DNA of 64,000 nt from Phylloscopus collybita (taxonomy: Eukaryota > Chordata > Aves > Passeriformes > Phylloscopidae): contig JAJNNQ010000001.1 of assembly GCA_027886175.1 (NCBI GenBank), forward strand, positions 10,891,501 to 10,955,500, written 5' to 3'. Under the pieces are notes generated by a model. That model saw nothing but the letters and a program-made list of their open reading frames with translations. It did no database searches and had not been told where the DNA came from. A program made the translations under genes and the position numbers. The first letter of the stretch is position 1. Each line of letters begins with the position of its first letter. Positions 14,281 through 27,100 of the stretch are shown in pieces.

Positions 14281-17036
14281 CTTTTGAGCAGTGTAAAACT
14301 GTAATATGAAGCATAATCAGGGCAGGTTTGCAAAGTATCTGTAATATTGCAGGACTGTCTGGGAATGCCTGGAAAGACAGCAGTGCTTGGTAAGGACTCA
14401 CACAGGTGTGAGCGGTGGGGCTGGGGGCATTGCAGCACTTTGGGAAATCAGGAATGCTGCCATGCTTATGTGGGAAATTCCAGCTCAACGCGAGGTGTCT
14501 TTTTCCTGCAGGAACCTCTAAATGAAGAGCTGACCTGGGTCAGCCCTGACAGACAGTGGCCTAACTTTAAACCCTGGTGTAGGCATCTGTCTGTGGCTAC
14601 TGCTGGAGATGGGACACGGGCTCGATGAACCTCTGCTGTGGCCACACACAGCTCTGTACCTCTGCCAAAAGCTGCCAGTGCAATCCGTGGGTGTCTGTCA
14701 GGGCTCCTGCAAGCATCCTGCCGGGTCTGTCATGGTTTGCTGCGTGTTTCCAACTGCAGTGGCAGTTCAAGGATGTGTGACACAGAAGGAGCCCATCTGC
14801 CAGTGCAGTAAGGGACTCTCCCTTATGCTCGTGGTTGGATGCAGGCTCCCACTCTTCTGCTTTCAGTGGTGCCTGAAATTTGCCTAGCAGCCCCTTTAGT
14901 TTTAAAATGTAGATCAGCGATTTGGATTTACACACTGCCTGGGGTTTGTGTGGCTGTTCTTGCAGTGTGAACATGTGTGTTCTGTTTTTAGGTCTCTGTG
15001 CACAGAGAGCAGTTCTTCTCATTGTTAGCTCTGCTTAAATAAAAGCCAGTGAAGAAGCCTCTGAGCATGAGTCACTATCTCACTCCCTGGGTCTTGAAGT
15101 TACTTCTTAGAAAATGAAATGGAGAGATACTGTTGCATGCCTCTGATAATTGTCAGCAAAGAGGGTGATGTGAGTAATGATCTAATTTTATCACGTTGTG
15201 GTTTGAAGAGGCATCAGACTGGTTGCAGGTCTGCAGTTAGAGTTGGCTGGCACGGGGGATCTGACACAGTCCTCACCACGTCTGAGGCAAGGTGCAAAGC
15301 AGAGCATGAAGGGGACACTCAGTGCAGGTTGCTTTTTGATCCGTCAGGGAAATGCTGGGTGTTCCAGGGCCAAGCAACCTGGTTACTCTGATCTCACTGG
15401 GCTTCAGTAAATACCAAAGTGGTCATTAGCTCTTAGGAAAGTTCCCATTTTTCAAAGCAGTGTTGCTCTGAGTGGTCCCTTTCTCTGTGTGACCCTGTGG
15501 ATACAAGGACAGCTGTCTCACACTGACTCCCCAGTTACTCTCCAGCTTTGGTATTGTACCTGCCTGCATGGGCTGGAATTTGCCACATGATCCTTAAAAG
15601 CATTGAAGAAATGACACAAAGGGCAGCATTCATGCCAATGTATCCATCAGGATTACTTCTTTGTCTTTCTTCCAAACCCAGTTTCTTAATACTTTGCAAT
15701 TCCCAAGGGGTTGTGGAGATGAAGATGCCTATGGAGTAGGTAGCCTTCACCCTGTTTAACAGCAAAAATTTTCTTGAAATAGCAACATCAGTGGGCAGAA
15801 AAATGTACAAGAGGTTTGGTTTGCCACAACTTTCCTGAGTAACAAGGATGTGAGTCATCTGTAAATAAAGTATTTATAGGGACAGTCACTTTGGGACAAA
15901 TGTCCTGCCTAAGGATGCTGAGTTGGGACAGCTGTGGACAGCAGAGTGAGGAACAAAGACACTGGAACCTGCACAAATTACAGCTCTGCCTTAAGAGCAT
16001 CACTGCTAACACATTTCTTTTCCTTCAGACTGACTCCAGGTCACACAACCCTTCTGCTTCTGCAGCAGTTTGATGAGTGTGTTTGTTACTAATCCCATCT
16101 CAGTGTGTTCTTTTTCCTTATGCCATCCTGCAATTTACTGCTTTTGAGAAACCACAGACTGATGTGGTGCTAAAAACAAGGGCAACACCTTGGATGACAA
16201 GAGTGTGCCAAGAAAAAGATTTCCTTTTTTCTGGAGCTGGAGAGAAAGCAGCTGCAGTTCAGCAGGCAAAGAACACTTTAGATCTAGGAGAATAAAATGC
16301 AAAACAAGTTCTTGTTATTTCAGGATCATGGACCCAGTCCTAGACCTTGTCTGAACATCTACTGAGTCCTGAAATTATCCTAGGCAGTCTTTCCTATTGA
16401 TCCTGGGTCCCATCAGGCAGTCCTCACAGTTACCCCAAACATCTTTGTTTAATGTTTCATTCAATATCTGTAGGTAGGTCTTATTTTCATGCTGGAAGGT
16501 GCCACATGGAGGACAAAAAATGAAAGCATACACAGAGAAAATGACCTCTCACACATGCCCCCACCACTCTTCTCAGTTGGGCCTTGGGGTTTAGGTGCAA
16601 ATGAGAAGCACCAGGGTCTCACTACCCCCTCCAAGTAACATTAAGTATCAATAATGGAAGTGCTTACAGATACCCTGTACAATTCAACCCTTATCTTTTA
16701 TTTATAGCTGACAAAGCTCAGAGAAGGAAAAAATATCATCATACTTTAAATAATAGAAGGTAGAGGTATTAAAACTACCCAGGCAGTTACAGTAGTTGCA
16801 GAAATGTCTCCCAGCAGACCTGAGTGTGTGTACACCGACTGCATTTTTAATTTTTAAAACATATTTCTTTCAAAATTATTCAGCAATACAAGAAAGCCAC
16901 TTTTATGGGGTGATAAATTACTGTAATAAAGTGTCTTTTGTCCAAACATACAGACAGAAAGCCATTGCAGGCAGCAGAGACAGGAGTAAGCCCCCAGAGA
17001 GCCCAGACCCATAAGCAGAGGAGCATGTTGATTTGT
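14281..17036. other. Gene-free stretch
   Basis: No supported exon, RNA gene or repeat. Mixed-composition sequence with short chance frames only. The part from about 16,640 to 16,930 is AT-richer. Confidence 0.6.
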
Positions 17037-17290
17037 CTCACATGTTTTTAATTACTTTTAGAGCATTCTATCTGGTTTTTAACTGCAATTTTGCTCTCAG
17101 TTAACATTTATACGAAGGTTTGATTTCTCTGTGAGTTTTGAATGCAGTATTAGACCTTTGCACTGATTCTGGAGAGCTCTGGTGCCCCTTCCCTGCAGCC
17201 CAAGATAAATGACTGGGTACCTGTCATTTACATGCAATTAGAAATACTTTGATAAGGTTTATATTCCTTTGAAACTTTAGAAACTTCTTG
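17037..17290. promoter_or_regulatory. AT-rich block, candidate distal regulatory element
   Basis: About 250 bases of complex AT-rich sequence, including TTTTTAATTACTTT, GCAATTTTGC, CATGCAATTAG and CTTTGATAAGG. The last combines a TCF/LEF-like CTTTGAT with a GATAAG GATA core. It is not simple repeat and has no open frame of note. Enhancer function is inferred only from motif density. Confidence 0.22.
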
Positions 17291-18633
17291 CAAGTATTAA
17301 CAGAAAAAGGAATCACGAGTGATAATTAGGGGTCTGCTCAAGCTCCCTTCAGGCCAGTGTGTTTCTAGCACAGCTGTGTCCATCGCTGCAGCAGGTGCTG
17401 GGTATTGCAATGCAGGTGGAGGCACTCGGCTCTCAGTGCACATAGCACCAGTGGACACAGGACTTCTCCTTGTCCCTCTGGATGAGAGTGTCAATCTTGC
17501 ACCCTTTGCATCTTGATTAATCACCAGCATTGTTACTCTGTAAACCCAAGCAGAGTATCTTTAACCCCAGTCCTATATATCCCTTAGCCATGTTCTGCAC
17601 GTAATTCTTGCCCCCAAAGCTATGGCGTTTGAACTTCACAGAATAAAGTACATTTAATTGGACCTATTATTTTCTTGCAGAGGCAAAGCCTTTCAGATCA
17701 GGCTTCAGCCTCTCTGTGCCAATGAAAATACACATGCCTAATTATTTCCATTTTTCAAAGAACCTCAAAGGCAGCTGATGAAAGGAACCTTTTGCAAAAG
17801 CTCACAGCAAACAGAGTGAAGTCACCTAATGTGCAGCGAGAGGAAGCAGTGAGCTCCTCCTGTGTGCACGGGGCCAGCGACGCTCCGCAGTGCCTTGAAA
17901 GAGGGTGTCTCGCTGTTGCTTTGGAAAGGAAGATTGCTGGGAAATGGCTGAATTCATGTCACCAAAGAGGGCTTTTTGGAGTTTAGAGCTTTTAGGGCAT
18001 CAAGTCTTTTGAGATAGGACAAAATGTTTTATCCTCCTGCTGACACCTGCACTCACAAGAGGCACAGTCCACTGCCCAGATTATTTAGGTGTGTTACTTC
18101 CTCAATTTGAGAACAATTCTTTTCAATTGTAGTTTTTATTCTATGGTCCTTGCCTTCAGTGACAATGTATTTTCCTTCTCTAGGTCTTGTGTACATAGTG
18201 AGTAAGAATTTGCTGTTGCCCTGAAAGGCTCACGGTTTAACGAGCAGCTCTATTATCAGCAGAGGGTTGGTGTGAGCAGTGGTTCTGTGGAGTTCCTCCC
18301 TCTTGTCCCAGTATTGCCCACTGCAGCCCAGCCACCCCAGACCACCCTCCCCAGGCAATCCCAGGGTCTGTTACCCTCAGCTGGCATCTGTTGGCCTTGG
18401 CACGTGTGTGAGCTGAGACTCCGTCCTTCTCTCTTTGGGAGCCAGGTGCTGTAAACTTAAAAGGTCACACAAGTTTCCTCCACTTAACAGAGGCTGAAAA
18501 TCATTCCCCATAATTCTTATCCTACTCAGCTTTTGACATACTCCTGTCTCTTCAAGCATGGCAGTTACTGGGCCATGGTCTCACCCAGGCAAGTCCCCAA
18601 GCCCTTCCCTGTTTCCATGTGCTGGAGGTGGGT

Positions 18634-18659
18634 CAGACAGACAGACAGACAGACAGACA
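18634..18659. repeat. (CAGA)n microsatellite
   Basis: About six perfect CAGA units, followed by a short ACAC extension. Confidence 0.95.
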
Positions 18660-19077
18660 CACGGGCAGAGAGGAGCCCTCTGGGCTCTCCCCTCCTGAGC
18701 CGTGGATGCAGTGCGCTGATGGTCTGTGAGGGGGAGTGTGCCCGAGCTCCTGTTCAGCTCTCCACAGACACCAGTTTGCTCCACTTGGTTTCTGCTGATG
18801 TTACCTGTAGGTGCTTTCTCTTTCTTTGGCTGTCAATGGAAGATTGGTGCAGCCAGAAAGCTTTTATCCCCCATCCATCAAGGAGAGGGTTTATTATGAA
18901 TTTATCAGCCTTGCAGAGCTTTATTTAGGTCCAGACAAAGAGGTTTGTAACAACAGGACTTACTCGAAACAAAGACTGAACTTAGATTAAAATTATTAGG
19001 GGTTTTTTTGTTCAGTCTGCAATCATTTGCTCAACTTTTACTGACTTTGCCTTGTCTATCAGAGGACATTTTTTCAT

Positions 19078-19105
19078 CTGGACTTAAGCCCAGCTGGACT
19101 TAAGC
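19078..19105. repeat. Two-copy direct repeat of CTGGACTTAAGC
   Basis: The same 12 bases occur at 19,078-19,089 and 19,094-19,105, a 16-base period. Each copy holds a CTTAAG palindrome with an ACTTAAG-type (NKX2-like) core. Confidence 0.9.
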
Positions 19106-20069
19106 ACATGCTCAAAGCTAAATATGAGTTAAATTACTGTGCTGAATCAGTGCTTTTCTTCTTTCTGAGTTATTTTGCTGTGAATGCATTTTTGGCGCAC
19201 ATGAATATCAACTGTAGCTGTTATGCTAATAAAGTTGAACCTCCTGATTTTAATATTCTATATTTCTTTTCATTCTACATGGAGACGGTGATGACTTCTT
19301 TTGTATCTGAGATTTACATGCAGTCCCATATTTTAACAGTGACACATAATTTACATGTGATTAGATCAAAGTATTTACTTCCACGAGTTTTAAAACAACA
19401 AAATCTGATATTGAATATGCCTATTTTCCACACCTTTTAAGTGAATACGGAATAGAAATAGCAGCTTGAAGCAGCAGAAATTTCAGAGATCTGAGTTTAA
19501 GAGAGAAAATTCACTGCACTCTCCTCCTTTCAACTGCTGCTGTCATGGCTGGGGAGTGAAAGTGGCAATGTTTTTAGAAATGTTTCATGAAATATTTTAT
19601 AAGTGCAGTTTAAATTATTTTTAAGTTGGATAATCTGCCAAAGCTTTACATTGTTAACAGAGAAGGAGAAATTACTGCAGAACAGAGTGGTGTGCTCTGG
19701 AAATGGAAAAGCAATTCCTGCCGGGAACCCAGTGTGCTTCCCAGGGAGTGTATTCCAGCATCTCCTAGCTGTGTCCAGAAGCAGCCCTGCCTGGAAAAGA
19801 GAAGCACGTTTTCCAAGGGGCACGGGAAATCTGCAAGGAAATGAACCCAGACCACGCGCCCTCCCAAACGGGGTCCACATTCCTTTGGCAGAATTACTGC
19901 TGAGCGATGGGTGTCTTGAACTGTCCATTTCCAATCAAATTCAACTGCAGAAGTTCAGCATTCCTGAACCTACTTTTTCTGAAACCCTGTGCTTAAGCCC
20001 TCTTTCTGCCAGGTGCGTGAATTGTCCTGGTGGTTTGTATCAAGTCCTCTGTGTGTATCAAGTCTTTGG

Positions 20070-20510
20070 TTCAACGCTGGCTGACGAGTCCTGCGGGGAT
20101 CATCCCTGAGCCGGGCACAGCTCCACCTCGGACCAGCTGCGGGGCTGCAGAGCTCACCGGCTGCACTGCAGCCCCTTGCTGCTTTTTGGTTGCCACTGCC
20201 GCCTGTGTTCCCGAGCTCTGGCCTTGCAGGGAGCTGTGCAAGCAGCGCCTTCACCGCGGGGTCGGCACCTCAGGCACTCGCTGCCGGTGCCGGGGCTGCA
20301 GAGCACGGCCGGGGGCTCGGGGGCTGTCCTGCAGACTCAGCTGGTCCGTAGGTTTGGTCTGAGCGGTGTCAGGCCCTCGCAGGAGCAACCCTTCCTTGTT
20401 TCAGCACAGCTCAGGGGTGTGGACACGTGCAGGACTCCGCACACCTTGTGGAAACCTGAGCGTGCCGGGCTGGGTCGGGATTGACTTTGAACACTAAGCG
20501 AGCCCTAGTT
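20070..20510. promoter_or_regulatory. Small CpG-enriched patch (orphan CpG island candidate)
   Basis: I count about 28 CpG dinucleotides in roughly 440 bases at a little over 60% GC. That puts observed/expected near 0.65, just over the classical island threshold, while the flanks are CpG-poor. There is no recognised exon. Open frames of 94-110 codons on both strands here reflect the low stop-codon density of GC-rich DNA. It could be an alternative promoter, a lncRNA promoter or an orphan island used as an enhancer. The counts were done by hand. Confidence 0.45.
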
Positions 20511-20862
20511 CGTCTGTCTTACAATTCCTCTCCGAACACAAGGGAATCGTCTCTCTTCACTCTCTGCCCGGGCACAAAGAGCAGATAATTAATTCTCTGG
20601 GGTAGGGATGAGGCTCTGGGGAGGCTCCAAGACACAGAGTCCTGCCCTTGGAGAAGCAGGAACAGCTGCACTGGCCCTCCTGGTTGGGATTTTTTTCCAG
20701 CTTACCCAGATAATAAGATCCTTTCTCCTCTTAACCTCTTACCTAGAGTGCAATTAGGGGTAAACTGAGCCGGCTGCTCTGTAAAGAAAGATGTGTCCTT
20801 AACCTGGTAAGAACAACTCCTTAATTATTAAGCCAGCAGTGGGAAGAGTAGTCTGAGTCTGT

Positions 20863-20907
20863 CTGAGCCAGGTGAGCAGGGGAGCCCGTGAGACTCACCT
20901 GGCTCAG
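20863..20907. repeat. Perfect inverted repeat, 14-bp arms, 17-base loop
   Basis: The left arm CTGAGCCAGGTGAG (20,863-20,876) is exactly complementary to the right arm CTCACCTGGCTCAG (20,894-20,907). Each arm contains a CAGGTG/CACCTG E-box. Each strand also carries the donor-like CAG|GTGAG, so the structure presents mirrored donor-like sites on both strands. Confidence 0.92.
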
Positions 20908-21067
20908 TGTGAATGCCACACAGTGCTTTGATGAGATTTCATCTGCTCAACAGGCTCTGTGAAGCAACAAGCTCAGCGAAACGAGTCCTGGCCAGAGCAC
21001 AGAGCCCATCCCTCCCTGCAGACCTGCTCCCAGAGCCCATTAGTGCAGTCCTTGCTGGTGCCCACAG

Positions 21068-21111
21068 CCTGCTGGCAGGGCCACACTCCTGTCCTGCTGG
21101 CAGGGCCACAC
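21068..21111. repeat. Tandem duplication of a 19-base segment
   Basis: CCTGCTGGCAGGGCCACAC occurs identically at 21,068-21,086 and 21,093-21,111, a 25-base period. Confidence 0.92.
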
Positions 21112-24100
21112 ATCCTGCCCTGCCCAGAGCTGCTGGTGTGAGCGTGTTCCACCCCGTGCGTGTGCATGGTCATGCTGCTTAACCAAATCCAGCAGTCTCT
21201 GTGGTGTTCTCGAGGGAGCAGGCACAGTTAAATGGATCACAGGACACTTCCCACCTCTATTATCTGATTTCCCCTGAATGCATTTGTTCAGGCTCTGCTG
21301 CTGTTGTTTGGTGACAGCTGTGCTCACCGAACCATTTTCTAAAAGCAGAGTGCATCCAGTTAACCACTTCACCTGGTACAGCAGTGCTGAGGCTTGGGCT
21401 GGGGAGCTCCCTGGGAGCTGCCTGGCTGGGAATTACTGTGGGAGCACAGGGTAAGGCTGGTGCTGAGGGATCAGATGGACCTTGCAGCACCATCATTCCA
21501 GTGCTGTGGTCCTGGGGCTTTTCTGTGCAGGCCTTTTGTGAGTTTTCTTCATTTTTCCCACAGGCAAGTAGCAGACAAGATAAGCTGCTACTGCAGCGGA
21601 TGACTTACATAAATGTTAATGAGCATCTAATGTGTACATAATTTTCCTGCAAAAGGTGATCAAAGGTAGGAGAGTTTTGACAGGCCTCATTCCAGGGAGC
21701 AAAGTGAGGCAATCTCAGCCCAGGGGCCAGAGCTCAGCACTGGAAATGGTGCCTCCAAATGCAGCTGCATCCTAGCTCCATTTGCCTCTTTCAGGCTCCC
21801 TTTTTAATCTCTGTTTCAGCTGCCTTTCAAGTGAACAGGGTTTTTTTTTTTTTCCCCATGAAAGAAATACTACTCTCTGAGGCTCATTTTTACAGTGTGT
21901 TGCTGCTAGAGCAGCACCAGCCGATTCCCGTCTCCTGCTGCACCACCCACCTGCCTGGATGCCGTGAGGACCAGCAGCACGTGGGAACACACGTGTCCCT
22001 GTTCATGCCTCCCTTCCCTCCTGAGGCAAGCTGGGTGGCTGAAATGAAGCCCTTTGCTGTCAGACAGAGCATAGGGAGGATGTGAGAGACATCCTTAATT
22101 TTTGTGGGGGAGTGAAGGCGTCTTCAGCACAGCATCCAGCTATTCCCACAGACCATCACTGCTTTGTTGTGGGCAGTGTCAGCAAGTCCATGGACTAGTG
22201 AGGCTTTGGGTGCTGAGCTCCTCCAGCACATCACAGGGCAGGGTTAATGCCTGGCTTGGCTTCTCTAAACCCTGCTGGTGCCCTGTCTGTTGTGCCTGAC
22301 CCCTCCCTGCCCACAAGCCTGCTCAAGACACGCTGTCTGGTTACTGATCTTACACCATATCTGGGTGTCTCCTCAGTCTTCAGTAGAGCTAAAACTTCCC
22401 CACACCCACCCGTTGTAAATCCAGAGCTGGGGGCTGAATTGGATGACATTTCAGTTCAGGGCTGAAATGCTGAACTAGTCTGGATGATAAACACTGGTTG
22501 GACTGACATCTTAGAGGCTTTACAGCTCCTTCTTAGCTGAAAGCAGGGCTTTTCCTCCTGATTTGCTGAGTCCTGGTCCCTGGAAAGAAAAGGGAAGGAA
22601 AGGGGACCCTGCTGAGCCCTGCCTGTCCCCTCTGGACACACCAGACTTGGGGCAGGAGTCCCTGAGTCACCCTGGCTGGTAGAGATGATTAAAGGGACTC
22701 AAATGATTTAAACATCCCATTTCCCATTTCGAGACGTCCATGACCCTGTAAGACAAGATCTGGGAGATTAATTATTGCAGATACTGTTGTCAGCAAATTA
22801 TGCCTCTTTCTCTGTTGTCCCTGATCAGATCATGATAATTACATTTACGCTTTGAAATGACTGAGGTAGTAATGAGGAGCTCTTGGTCTGCAGTTTGTTT
22901 GTGACAGGAAGCTGCCAGCCTGTACAATTGAAGTTTGCATTGCTCTGGTTTGACATGCAGCGCACGTGGTAGCATTTCCCTTCCCAAACCAGGGGAGCAT
23001 AACTCATGGCATCAGGTGCAAAAGCTGGTTTATGAGCCCATAATTCCCTTTATGGAACATTCTTTCAGGGTGGTTTAGGACTTGCTGGGCTGTGATCATT
23101 CCTACCAGTAAACCGGCGTTCCTGGGATGTTCGCTGCAGGCTAATGTCAGAAGAACATTTTATCCCTCAAATAACAGCCTCGACATGGTTTAAAAACTTT
23201 TCTCTGTAATGAAAAAAGTAACAGTGAAAAATTTGAAGCATTAGGCCTTTTTCTTAACAAAAACACTTGGAACATTTCCACTAAAAACATTCCCTAAGAA
23301 AATGAATGTTTTCATTCCAGTCCTTTGATAAGTACATTTTGCACTGACAGTACTTCTCATTTCCTACCCACTTTATGACCAGTCCTGGGTCTGACTCATT
23401 CCTGTCCATCCCACCTGGCCACCAGTTTCTGGTAAGAAAACAGGCTGTTAGATATGGGAATGGCTAATTTTTCTCTCCAGAGGACAGAGGTCTCTTGTTC
23501 TTTGCCGTGGTTGTATTTTCACTGGTTTTATTGAGACATAAATAGCCTTGAACAGCTCTGCTCTCCTGGAGGCTGACAACTGACTGTAGGGAGACAATGC
23601 TATTGTTTCTCCACAGGTAGCTGAGCAGACACCTTGCAACCAGAGCAGGAAAGAGGATCCAGGGATATGTAGGAGCATGGACAGCTCAACCATCTCTGCT
23701 GCTAGGTCTGAGATTGAGCTCTGGCAGGAGAGCAGGAATGCATGACTAAAGAGAAGGAAGTTGTATCTGATAAAAGGCCAGGCGTGGGAAGAGATGGCAA
23801 TAGAGAGAGTGTTTGGTGAGGAGACAGCCCCTGCCTTCTCTTGCCTGCCACACAACCCCCTGTGCTCCCTGTGGAAGCAGGGGCAGGGCTGCCCCCTCCT
23901 CCCCATCTTGTGTGTGGAGGCAGCAGATTGGTTTCCCTCCTGGTGCTTCCTCGAGCAGCTCTCATGTGGCAGCCTGCCTCGTGCAAATGAGCTGAGCTGC
24001 AGCTGGGCAACCAAAAGAGGTCCCAGTTTGCTCCGACAGACCAGATCTGGCTTGCAGGTGGCCTGCACTGAGTGCCAGCATGCTGGAAACTGCTACCAGG

Positions 24101-27100
24101 AGCAGGGTGGCAGCCGGAGCTCGCTGGACCTGCAGTAGCGGCTCCGTTACCCGGCGCCTTGGAGCCAACTCTGCTCCTCTCAGTTCCCAGGCACGGTGAC
24201 ATATGCTGTCTTAATGCCTCTGGCAAATTGGAATCAGCTTGGCTTTTTCAAAAGCCCTTTCATACAAAGGGCTGACATTTTCTGTGCTTTATTCTGGAGC
24301 TGGTTTAGGTTGTTAAAAATTATACCCAGTGGGTAGGAGCTGCCATACCTCCAACTGCTTAGTAGTGTGGCTACTCTGTATTTTATGACTCTCTTTTTTA
24401 AAATGTTATGTTGGTGTAAGGAGAGGGGAACATTGTTTTGAAACAAGTCTGTAACAAGATGTTGAAATAGATGTGGAAAAGTGCAAGTGGTAAATACCTG
24501 TCTGAAGAACAAACCACCCAGGCACCTCAAGGACAAGGCCTCCAGCTGTTCAGTTATTCTGCCTGGATCACGGGCTCCAGCTGTAATTTCTGTTTCACTA
24601 GCTTAATTCTACACTTTTTTATGCCAGCTTTTGAAAAATGCATATTTATTTTCTCTCTGCCATTCCTCATTAGCTGTAAATGCCTCTCAATGGGTCACAC
24701 TCTCAAGTGCACTTGTCTTTCCAGAGCTGTACATGGTGCTGCACCGGGACACTGAACAGCAGAGAGGAAAGCAGGGGACAGGCACCCAGCATGGACCCGA
24801 GTCCACTCACAGTGCTGAGCCCAAATGGAGCAAACAGAGGGAACAGCAAAGCTCTCTTGTCCTGTCTGAATGTCAGCACACACAAAGGCACAGACACACA
24901 CCCCCAACAGCAACAAGTGCACTGCAGGTCTTCATACTCATCTGCTAACATACCCTGGGAATGCAGGATGTGCTGCCTGCCTTCTCCTTGGATCTTCATC
25001 CACTGTTTTTTCTCTCATTTAGTGGAGCAACTCCTCTTCATGTACCTTGCAGCAAGGCTGGTGTGATCATTTTCACAGCAGAGAAACCAAGCAAGGCTGT
25101 GGAAAGAGATGTGTGGGGAAAGTGTGAATGGAACCCTCTAGCAAATCAGGACAGGTGTGTTCACAGGGCTTCAAAGGGACATAGCATTGGAGCAGTGGTA
25201 GAAATAGAGTGGAATTGGGAGGAACTGCACTGGGCTGGGAAGTGGGGTGTGCACTAGAATTGGAATCATTTTTCCCAGGAAGTGCCATTGTTTCAGCCCT
25301 GTGACTCTGGCCACAGCACGAGCACAGCAGTGACTGATCCCTTGTGCTGTGCCTGTTCCCGGAACACGGTGCAATGTCAGAGCAGCACTTTCACTCCTGT
25401 TCTGCAACAACCCTTCCAGAATCTCTGATTCCATATATTGATCACAGATATTCCTGGCTGCAGCTCTGCCCTTTTGGGCTGAGGGTGACATTGGCCACAG
25501 GCTTGTTCCTGGTGCTTAGACTGCACGAGCCTGTGAGCAGTGCCAGTCTGAGTGCCTTGAGTGGGAGGGACAGGTTGGGCTGGTGAGTGAGTGATGCTGA
25601 CTCAGGTGACTTTGAGAATTTCTTTTCCTGATCACTTATGCCAAGGACTGCTCCCCAAAGTCAGTCAAATAAATGCAGAGCTGCCCCAGAGGGACAAGTC
25701 AAAGGGAATTTGAACTGCCCTGACTGGTGATTGTATTGTGGAGGACAGCACAGAGTAACCTGGGGCTGGGCTGTGGGGCTGTCTCTGTCCTGAACACTCA
25801 CAGCCTCAGCTGAAGACAGTCCTTGGACCAGGGAAACTGTGCTACAGGCTCCTCAAACTCCTTCTCTATCAGATGTGGAAAATCCTCTTCCCTTGCTACC
25901 TTCACCACAGAGCCCTCCTAATTGTGGCTCCCTGCCACCATGTCCCCTCAGTGTCCCTCTGTCTTGCTTGCAGGGAAGCATTCTGTCCCCGAGGGAAGGC
26001 AGCTCCTGTCATTAAGGGACTGCATCCTTGGTTTCCTCTTTGCCTAGTTCTTGCATTAGCTCAGTCCCATGGGCCGTGTAGAGGACCTGAAGCTAGAAAG
26101 GGTTGATTTGTCTTGTTCTTGCATAGTCTAATAATGGCTGTTGCCCATTTATACCATGCTCCGGAGCTTTAGTGAGCCCACTCCGGTCCATTAGATCACC
26201 CCACTGAACAGGAGAAAATGAAACATGTCCTTTCTTTGGCACTGGCTCTGCAAACAGTAAGAAAAGAAGAGAACTAAGCCCTCCCCAGCAGGGAGATTGC
26301 TCTAACAATTATTTACTTTGAGCAGGCATATCTATATTAATTTGCTTTAGGTTTGCTTGGTTTTCTTGATGAAGATTACAGAAGACGAGTTTTAGAGGAA
26401 AGCAAATTGCTTAATTGCCGTTCAATACTGGGGGTATGTCTTGGCTTTCTGCATTTGCAGAGGTTTTTAATAGAAATACTAAGTTTGGGATGAACAAAAT
26501 ATGATTGGAAGTGTGTGTGTGTATCTGTGGGCATGTGACTAAGCAGCAGCTTATAATTAAGCACATCATTAAGTGAGTTAGTGAGGAGGGCAGAGTTGCT
26601 CTACCAGCCTACTCCTCCCTTTCACAGACATGCATGAGTGTGTATTTGCAAGGCTTTTGTTGCAATTTCCTAATGAACAGTGGGAAAGAAATAATCACAT
26701 GCTGTGCAAAAGGCATTTCAGGTGTTTCTACCTGCAGCAATCCATAGGATTATGGCAGTTCAGTTGGTGTTTCTGAAGACAAAAGATTTTTTTGTATTTC
26801 CTCTTTTACCTTGACATTGGAAAACCTTAAATGGGATATCTTCCAGTGACTGTGTTAAAGTGTGATTCTGGCAATGCACAGATTTCTGTGGTCTTGGTTT
26901 TTTCTTTTCAATGTTCTGCTGCTGAGCATACAAAGCAATAACTTGTTATTGACTCCTCTGGTAAATTGAATAACTATTAATGGGACTCAATGAGAAATTT
27001 GCAGGGTTTCATTTTAACTTTCAATAGAACTTCAGAAATACCTTTACATAAAACTTCAATTTCAGACTGTGCTTCAAATTCTGATTTTCACTGGAGAACA

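Larger units (their letters stand above)
17291..20069. other. Gene-free stretch with one AT-rich ORF
   Basis: No supported gene. It contains the (CAGA)n tract at 18,634-18,659, a 12-base direct repeat at 19,078-19,105 and an AT-rich segment, 19,100-19,450. That segment carries a 110-codon plus-strand frame (19,108-19,440) with a poor start context and no recognised domain. I treat the frame as chance. Confidence 0.55.

Noticed and set aside
23448..24068. 206-codon minus-strand ORF
   Set aside because: No recognisable domain, and overlapping alternative frames on both strands are similarly open.
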